Position numbers and translations under genes: made by a program | The notes under the pieces: model-generated | Seen by the model: only the letters and a program-made list of their open reading frames with translations | The model's database searches: none | Told to the model about the DNA's origin: nothing | Origin: JAFDZO01 sp038225955 | GTDB taxonomy: Bacteria > Bacteroidota > Ignavibacteria > Tepidaquicellales > Tepidaquicellaceae | DNA length: 64,000 bases | Direction of reading: 5' to 3' | Assembly: GCA_038225955.1 (NCBI GenBank) | Contig: JBBRQV010000002.1 | Location: 22,339-86,338 of the forward strand | Shown: positions 59,497 to 64,000 of the stretch, piece after piece | Position numbering within the stretch: the stretch's first letter is position 1 | Layout: each line of letters begins with the position of its first letter

Positions 59497-60711
59497 ATGA
59501 AACATTTCATTTGTGTTTTTTGTTTTTGGCTACTCACCAGTATAAGCGCTGCCTATGCGCAGACCGGGTGGGTTCAGCAAACCGTTGCCGCACCGGGCAT
59601 TGATTTTTATTCTGTCCATTTCAGGAACGCCTCGCTTGGACTTGCAGTGGGAACTAACGGAACAATAATGAAAACTACCAATGGCGGAATAGTGTGGGTA
59701 CCGAAATTAAGTTTAACTACAAACACTCTTTATTCGGTTAAATGGTCTAACAATGATAACGATGCAATTGCTGTCGGGCAGGGTGGAATAGTATTAAAAA
59801 CTACCAATGCAGTTGAGCTATGGACAAGTCAGACTTTCAGCAATACTCTCTACTCATTATATTATTCGGGAACGTTCGGATATGCTGTTGGTGCAAACGG
59901 AACCATACTTGCAACTACTAACGGTGGAGCGAACTGGACAGCTTTGACGAGTGGAACAACTGAATCTTTAAATTGCATTTCAATGGCGCTTGATAATTAC
60001 GGTTTAGTGGCAGGCGCTGTGGGGGTCATAAGAAAAACTATTGAGGGAATTGCATGGACAGGATTACCTTCAGGTACTGCTTCGGATTTAAAAGGAGTAA
60101 CTTTTCCTTACTTTAACACGGGATGGGCATGCGGTTCAGCCGGAACAATACTTAAAACAACAGATGCGGGTTTAAACTGGGCTAGGCAGAATGTAACCTC
60201 AGGAGTTTTAAATTCTATTCACTTAGGAGCATTTGATAAACTCTGGACAGTAGGAAATGCAGGCAAAATAATGAACTCAACTAATGCAGGAACAAACTGG
60301 ATAGACCAGACATCACCTGTAACCACTAACCTAAACTGTGTTTATATGGTGGACGCGACAACGGGATACATTGCAGGGGCATCAGGGATTATTTTGAAAA
60401 CAGTCAATGGCGGAGTTGGCGTAAGAACAATCAGCTCGGAAGTGCCGGGTGAATTCAAATTATTTTCAAATTATCCGAATCCGTTTAATCCAATAACAAA
60501 AATAAAATTTAATGTTCCTAAATCAGAAATTATATCTTTAAAGATTTATGATATTAATGGAAAGCTGGTTGAAGAATTATTTAACAATAATTTTTCAGCT
60601 GGAAGTTATGAGGCGGAATGGAATGCAAAGAATTTTGCAAGCGGAATTTATTTCAATAAAGTAGAATCTGCATCATTCTCGGATACTAAGCGAATGATGC
60701 TTGTAAAATAA
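59497..60711 (+). CDS. secreted YCF48-like beta-propeller with T9SS sorting domain
   Basis: This 404-residue protein has a signal peptide (about 1-21) and about seven propeller units of the YCF48/HCF136 type, each with a G-T/x-I-L/M-K-T-T-N/D-x-G-x-x-W motif such as GTIMKTTNGGIVW, GTILATTNGGANW and GTILKTTDAGLNW. The end is the sorting domain NYPNPFNPITKIKF...MMLVK. In photosynthetic organisms such propellers help photosystem II assembly; in T9SS bacteria they are common surface proteins of unknown role. A similar gene starts at 63104. A terminator follows. Confidence 0.87.
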   Translation: MKHFICVFCFWLLTSISAAYAQTGWVQQTVAAPGIDFYSVHFRNASLGLAVGTNGTIMKTTNGGIVWVPKLSLTTNTLYSVKWSNNDNDAIAVGQGGIVLKTTNAVELWTSQTFSNTLYSLYYSGTFGYAVGANGTILATTNGGANWTALTSGTTESLNCISMALDNYGLVAGAVGVIRKTIEGIAWTGLPSGTASDLKGVTFPYFNTGWACGSAGTILKTTDAGLNWARQNVTSGVLNSIHLGAFDKLWTVGNAGKIMNSTNAGTNWIDQTSPVTTNLNCVYMVDATTGYIAGASGIILKTVNGGVGVRTISSEVPGEFKLFSNYPNPFNPITKIKFNVPKSEIISLKIYDINGKLVEELFNNNFSAGSYEAEWNAKNFASGIYFNKVESASFSDTKRMMLVK

Positions 60712-60738
60712 ATTTATCAGTTTTATTGTATAGGTATT

Positions 60739-60777
60739 AAGGCGAAGCGGATAATCTGCATTCGCCTTTTTATTTTT
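60739..60777 (+). terminator. rho-independent terminator after the YCF48-like gene
   Basis: AAGGCGAA (60739-60746) pairs with TTCGCCTT (60761-60768), with partial pairing inside the loop, and is followed by TTTATTTTT. Confidence 0.8.
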
Positions 60778-60827
60778 ATGAATTTTTTTAGAAGCTTAAT
60801 AGTTTTAACTTTTAATTAAAAAACCAA

Positions 60828-61247
60828 ATGGAAGACGAAGTAAAAAACAACATAGATGAAACTCCGCAATCCCGTCCGCGGCCTGATGCAGATAGACCTC
60901 TTGATGCAGAAATGCTTAAGTTTGATCTTAAGTCAATAACGGCAAGAGTTAAGCAGGAAGATGACTGGAAAAAAGATGACCATAATTCAATTACTTTAAT
61001 GAAGTCGGAGAAGATGCGGATTGTCCTTATCTCTATGCATGCCGGAAGTGAAATTAAAATGCATAAATCAGAAGGTCCTATTTCTGTTCATATTTTAGAA
61101 GGGAAATTAAAATTTATTACTGAAAAAGAATTAGTAATACTTTCCAAAGGCGAACTCCTTACTTTGCATGAAAACATTAATCACTCACTTAATGCTATTG
61201 AGGAAACTTCTTTTCTTTTAACTCTTGTAAAGAAATTACAGTTATAA
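60828..61247 (+). CDS. cupin-domain protein
   Basis: In this 139-residue protein an N-terminal charged tail (about 1-50) leads into a single cupin barrel. SMHAGSEIKMHKSEGPISVH carries the first metal-type motif, followed by ILEGKLKF and a second motif in LHENINHSLNAIEETSFLL. Some metal ligands are present (H-K-x-E, H), so binding of a metal is possible. Function unknown: sensor, isomerase or dioxygenase-like. It ends 17 bp from the convergent gene at 61264. Confidence 0.83.
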   Translation: MEDEVKNNIDETPQSRPRPDADRPLDAEMLKFDLKSITARVKQEDDWKKDDHNSITLMKSEKMRIVLISMHAGSEIKMHKSEGPISVHILEGKLKFITEKELVILSKGELLTLHENINHSLNAIEETSFLLTLVKKLQL

Positions 61248-61263
61248 AAAATGAACAAATTCG

Positions 61264-61983
61264 TCAATTTTTGTATGCTACATAATCTTTTGCAAGACGT
61301 TCTGCAGTCGCTTTTGCAACTTCATTTTTATGATTTACATATGCCTCAAGCGTTGCATACAGAGAAGATGCAATATTTATTCTTGTAAAAGGATTTGGGG
61401 GCTCATTGGCAAAATTTGATTCCTGATAAAGTCCGTATATCGTTACTAATTTTTCGTGGTACATTGCATAATATTTATTAGAGAGGTCGGCGTATTTACC
61501 GGAAATGTATGTATTCAGCTGTCTTATCTTTTCTTTGTTATCCGGTATTGTATTGAGGTGGTCAGAAAACTCTATCTGTGCCGCTCCAATCTCAGCAAAC
61601 TCAAGCATAAAAATATCTGTCATTTCAAGATTAACATTTTTAATATTCCTGTTCATATAATTCCGGCTTGTATCGTTCAGAATGGGGTCATTGCCAGCTA
61701 ACAGACCTTTCGCATATTCTGATGTTGCTACAATGTAATCATTAACTTTCACTTCGTAATCTTTTATTAATTTTATCTTATCCGCATAAGGAGATTTTAA
61801 CGTTGTGAAAGTATTATCGGTGAACATATTGTATCCTTCCTCTGCGCTTTTTGCCAATGGCATCGAGTTATCGAATACTTCCGGGAGATTCATTGGAGTT
61901 ATCGGAGGAACCTGTGAATAAACAACAGAAGTTAATACAAGAAAAACTATCAGTGGTAAAAGAAATCGGGAAATGTTTTTCAT
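61264..61983 (-). CDS. exported protein of unknown function
   Basis: This 239-residue protein has a clear signal peptide (MKNISRFLLPLIVFLVLTSVVYSQ) and a mature region that is mostly helical, with many Tyr/Asn residues and a pattern of long charged helices. I recognise no domain or catalytic motif. It is divergent from the TrmB-family regulator gene with about 176 bp between them, and convergent with the cupin gene. Confidence 0.75.
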   Translation of the reverse strand: MKNISRFLLPLIVFLVLTSVVYSQVPPITPMNLPEVFDNSMPLAKSAEEGYNMFTDNTFTTLKSPYADKIKLIKDYEVKVNDYIVATSEYAKGLLAGNDPILNDTSRNYMNRNIKNVNLEMTDIFMLEFAEIGAAQIEFSDHLNTIPDNKEKIRQLNTYISGKYADLSNKYYAMYHEKLVTIYGLYQESNFANEPPNPFTRINIASSLYATLEAYVNHKNEVAKATAERLAKDYVAYKN

Positions 61984-62095
61984 ATATGTTTTAAATTAAT
62001 AACTTTTGTAAAGTAAGAAGAATGATTCTAAATTGCAAATAAAAGTATTGCAGATTGTGTAACAAATGCCTTAGTCAAAGCTAATTAAAAAGTAC

Positions 62096-62126
62096 TTGAC
62101 AATCAAAAAAACTCTTTGTAAATTTG
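62096..62126 (+). promoter_or_regulatory. Bacteroidota-type promoter of the TrmB-family regulator
   Basis: TTGACA at 62096-62101 gives the -33 TTG, and TAAATTTG at 62119-62126 fits the -7 consensus TAnnTTTG exactly. The gap between the TTG and the -7 box is 20 bp, the expected spacing. A palindrome overlaps the start of transcription. Confidence 0.7.
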
Positions 62127-62146
62127 TAGTAGGTGATACCTAATAC
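62126..62146. promoter_or_regulatory. palindromic operator overlapping the TrmB-family promoter
   Basis: GTAGTAGGT and ACCTAATAC (62126-62134 and 62138-62146) are 9-bp complements with one mismatch around GAT, with the core TAGGT-GAT-ACCTA perfect. It lies just past the -7 box and 14 bp before the regulator ATG, so self-repression is likely. Confidence 0.6.
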
Positions 62147-62159
62147 AAAATTTTACAAA

Positions 62160-63011
62160 ATGAATGAAATAATTCAGCAGCTCAAGAAACTCGGTTTTAC
62201 AGAATACGAATCGAAAGTATTTGTAGCAGTCTTAAAAGGTAATCTTATGAGCGCATCGGAAATAGCCGATGAAGCGGGAGTAAGAAGAACGGAAGTTTAC
62301 GCCTTCCTTAAATCCTTTGTAGAAAGAGGCTATTGCAATGAAATTGAGACGAATTCTGTTACCAAGTATGAGATGATAGACCCCGATATCATCATGGATA
62401 AGCTTGAGCGTGTTATTATCAAAAGAAATCTGGAGGAGATTGAGAATCTTAAAAACACCTTCAAAGTTTTAAAACCTCTCTATAAAACCTTAGAAAGCGA
62501 AAAGAGTAAGATTGTTAATATCGAGCTTATTCGCGGTTACAATCAACACAGAGAATCAAAATTTATGGAATTATTCAAACAGGCTAAGCATGAAATATTG
62601 TTCATGATTAAGCTTGAACTGCAGGTATCGGACGAGCTTGACGATATGGCGAAGGAATTTTTTGCCCGTGGCGGAGTAATAAAATCAATTTATGAAACAG
62701 ATACAACTTTTAAAGTAAAAAAAGGCGAGAGCTGGACAACAGGTACTATGCAAGATTTAATAAAAGTAACATCAAAGTTTGAATCTTACGGAGAGCAGGT
62801 AAAACTAAGCAAAGTTCGCGTACCGAATATGACGATATTTGACGGCGAAACTGTGTTCATGAATATTAACGATAAAACTGTTCCGAAACATAACGAAGCA
62901 GATATAATCGTTAAGAATAAAGACTATGCTCTTAATATGGTTCAGGTATTTGAATCTTACTGGAAAAGTTCATTAACGATAAAAGATTTTAAAAAAGAAA
63001 TTTCAAAATAA
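62160..63011 (+). CDS. TrmB-family transcriptional regulator
   Basis: The start is taken at ATG 62160 (MNEIIQQLKKLGFTEYESKV); an upstream in-frame codon at 62133 falls inside the operator. The 283-residue protein has an N-terminal winged helix (FVAVLKGNLMSASEIADEAGVRR), a coiled linker (about 75-110) and a C-terminal phospholipase-D-like sensing domain (HRESKFMELFKQAKHEILFMI, IFDGETVFMNIND). Most TrmB proteins sense sugars and control uptake genes. No transporter lies beside it. Promoter and palindrome upstream suggest autoregulation. Confidence 0.87.
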   Translation: MNEIIQQLKKLGFTEYESKVFVAVLKGNLMSASEIADEAGVRRTEVYAFLKSFVERGYCNEIETNSVTKYEMIDPDIIMDKLERVIIKRNLEEIENLKNTFKVLKPLYKTLESEKSKIVNIELIRGYNQHRESKFMELFKQAKHEILFMIKLELQVSDELDDMAKEFFARGGVIKSIYETDTTFKVKKGESWTTGTMQDLIKVTSKFESYGEQVKLSKVRVPNMTIFDGETVFMNINDKTVPKHNEADIIVKNKDYALNMVQVFESYWKSSLTIKDFKKEISK

Positions 63012-63103
63012 AATTAATTAATTTTTTTAATATAAAACGTCCCGAATTAAATAAACAATTTAACGAAACTAAAAAAAGAATTTACAATTCACTTATGCTT
63101 AAA

Positions 63104-64000
63104 ATGAAAAAAACTTACGTACTACTCCTGATGCTGATTGCATTCACTATGAACAATTCATATTCGCAATCAGGATGGTCCTGGCAGAATCCCTCTATAA
63201 ATGGAAACACCCTCAATTCCTTAAAAATGATAAATACAAATACGGGATATGCCTGTGGAAATGCAGGAACAATAATTAAAACCACGAACAATGGCGCATC
63301 GTGGATTACTTTAAATACAGGTATTGCTACTTTATTATACTCTATAGATTTTGTTAACGCAAATATTGGATATGCAGCAGGCAAAAATGGTACAATAATA
63401 AAAACTATCGATGGCGGAAGCAGCTGGCAGGCGCTAAATACAGGGACAAATCTTTGGATGTATAATATACAATTCTTAAATACTAATACAGGATACTCAA
63501 GCGGTGAAAGCGGTGTGATATTAAAAACAACCGATGCCGGTGCTTCATGGGCTCCGCAAAATTCAACTACATCTACTTTTCTTTTTGCAATGAAATTCGT
63601 AGATGAAAATACCGGTTATGCAAGCGGAAATATTGCCATAGTTGTAAAGACCACAAATGGCGGTACAACGTGGACAAATATCGGTAGCATTCCCGGAGGG
63701 CAGGCAGTTTTAGGAATGGATTTCATTAATGCTAATACAGGATTTGCGACAAGTAACGTTAATGGTGTAGATAAAACAACTGACGGAGGCACATCGTGGA
63801 TTCATACACAGTTAGAAACCTCTTATGCTCCTCATATGCAAAGTGTTCAATTCATAAATTCAACTACTGGATACATTTGCGCTGGAGATGATTTCAGCAA
63901 TGATAAAGCTTTTATATATAAAACAACTGATGCAGGAGCAAACTGGGTTAGACAGTTGTTTATGAATGATTCATTTCTTTACGGTATAAGTTTTCCTGAC
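63104..64000 (+). CDS. YCF48-like beta-propeller protein, 3' partial
   Basis: The frame is open from ATG 63104 (an in-frame ATG at 63095 is an alternative) to the end of the window, so the gene is cut at its 3' side; 299 residues are visible. A signal peptide (about 1-23, ending NSYSQ) leads into repeats of GTIIKTTNNGASW, GTIIKTIDGGSSW and GVILKTTDAGASW type, six of which are visible. It closely resembles the 59497-60711 protein in design. A T9SS sorting domain would be expected beyond the window edge. Confidence 0.85.
   Translation, partial: MKKTYVLLLMLIAFTMNNSYSQSGWSWQNPSINGNTLNSLKMINTNTGYACGNAGTIIKTTNNGASWITLNTGIATLLYSIDFVNANIGYAAGKNGTIIKTIDGGSSWQALNTGTNLWMYNIQFLNTNTGYSSGESGVILKTTDAGASWAPQNSTTSTFLFAMKFVDENTGYASGNIAIVVKTTNGGTTWTNIGSIPGGQAVLGMDFINANTGFATSNVNGVDKTTDGGTSWIHTQLETSYAPHMQSVQFINSTTGYICAGDDFSNDKAFIYKTTDAGANWVRQLFMNDSFLYGISFPD

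Overview
The window is AT-rich bacterial chromosome, densely packed on both strands. Several signs point to a Gram-negative member of the Bacteroidota/Chlorobiota (FCB) group, most likely an Ignavibacteria-type lineage. At least five complete secreted proteins end in a type IX secretion (T9SS/Por) sorting domain, four of them with the NYPNPFNP-type signature. kdsB (Kdo activation), a Wzi-like outer-membrane protein and a MetA-family outer-membrane barrel imply an outer membrane. Some promoters match the Bacteroidota TTG-N20-TAnnTTTG pattern. Shine-Dalgarno sequences are mostly not obvious, and TTG starts are frequent. The lineage is an inference from these features; no rRNA or tRNA gene was seen.

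Region 1 (1-16.5 kb, all +) is a surface-glycan locus. It holds a bi-domain oxidoreductase (cut by the window edge), an FkbH-like protein, an MBOAT O-acyltransferase, an SGNH/DltD-like partner interrupted by one in-frame TAA, an alpha-toroid protein, and a class II glutaminase fused to a PseA/WbpG-type sugar amidotransferase. A polysaccharide-deacetylase-like protein, a left-handed beta-helix acyltransferase, a DUF354 protein, a sugar-phosphate transferase with a methyltransferase-like front half, a Wzi-like barrel and a UDP-GlcNAc 2-epimerase follow. Several stop/start overlaps in the middle show translational coupling. Together they would build, acylate, amidinate and export a polymer or O-antigen. 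A 58-bp relic of an oxidoreductase gene lies at 3537-3594.

Region 2 (16.5-34.5 kb) is mostly housekeeping: rplU-rpmA, mdh, recG, a secreted M14 carboxypeptidase, plsC, gatC, kdsB and pyrG. These lead into a CtpE-like P-type ATPase and two tandem dicarboxylate/amino-acid:cation symporters whose substrate- and sodium-site residues have diverged. The 469-bp gap before rplU holds two palindromic repeat elements.

Region 3 (34.5-50.6 kb) has a manganese-type operon (DtxR/MntR regulator with a clear palindromic operator, outer-membrane barrel, MntH, unexported BtuF-like domain, YfiT-like protein). It also has a 56-residue zinc-ribbon gene between twin hairpins, T9SS cargo proteins, a J-domain protein, a secreted multicopper oxidase with a redoxin-like partner, an ABC exporter, a GNAT protein and an NlpC/P60 peptidase.

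Region 4 (50.6-64 kb) carries MarC, a TMTC-like membrane/TPR protein, CrcB, a universal stress protein, a TPR protein, a VOC/DUF1761/YCII cluster, a LytS/LytTR two-component pair, two YCF48-like beta-propeller proteins (the second cut by the window end), a cupin, and a TrmB-family regulator with its own promoter and palindrome. No CRISPR array, prophage, complete insertion sequence or replication origin was recognised. The strongest unusual signals are the diverged tandem symporters, the manganese operon with an outer-membrane channel, the fused glutaminase-amidotransferase, the interrupted acyltransferase partner and the folded intergenic repeats.
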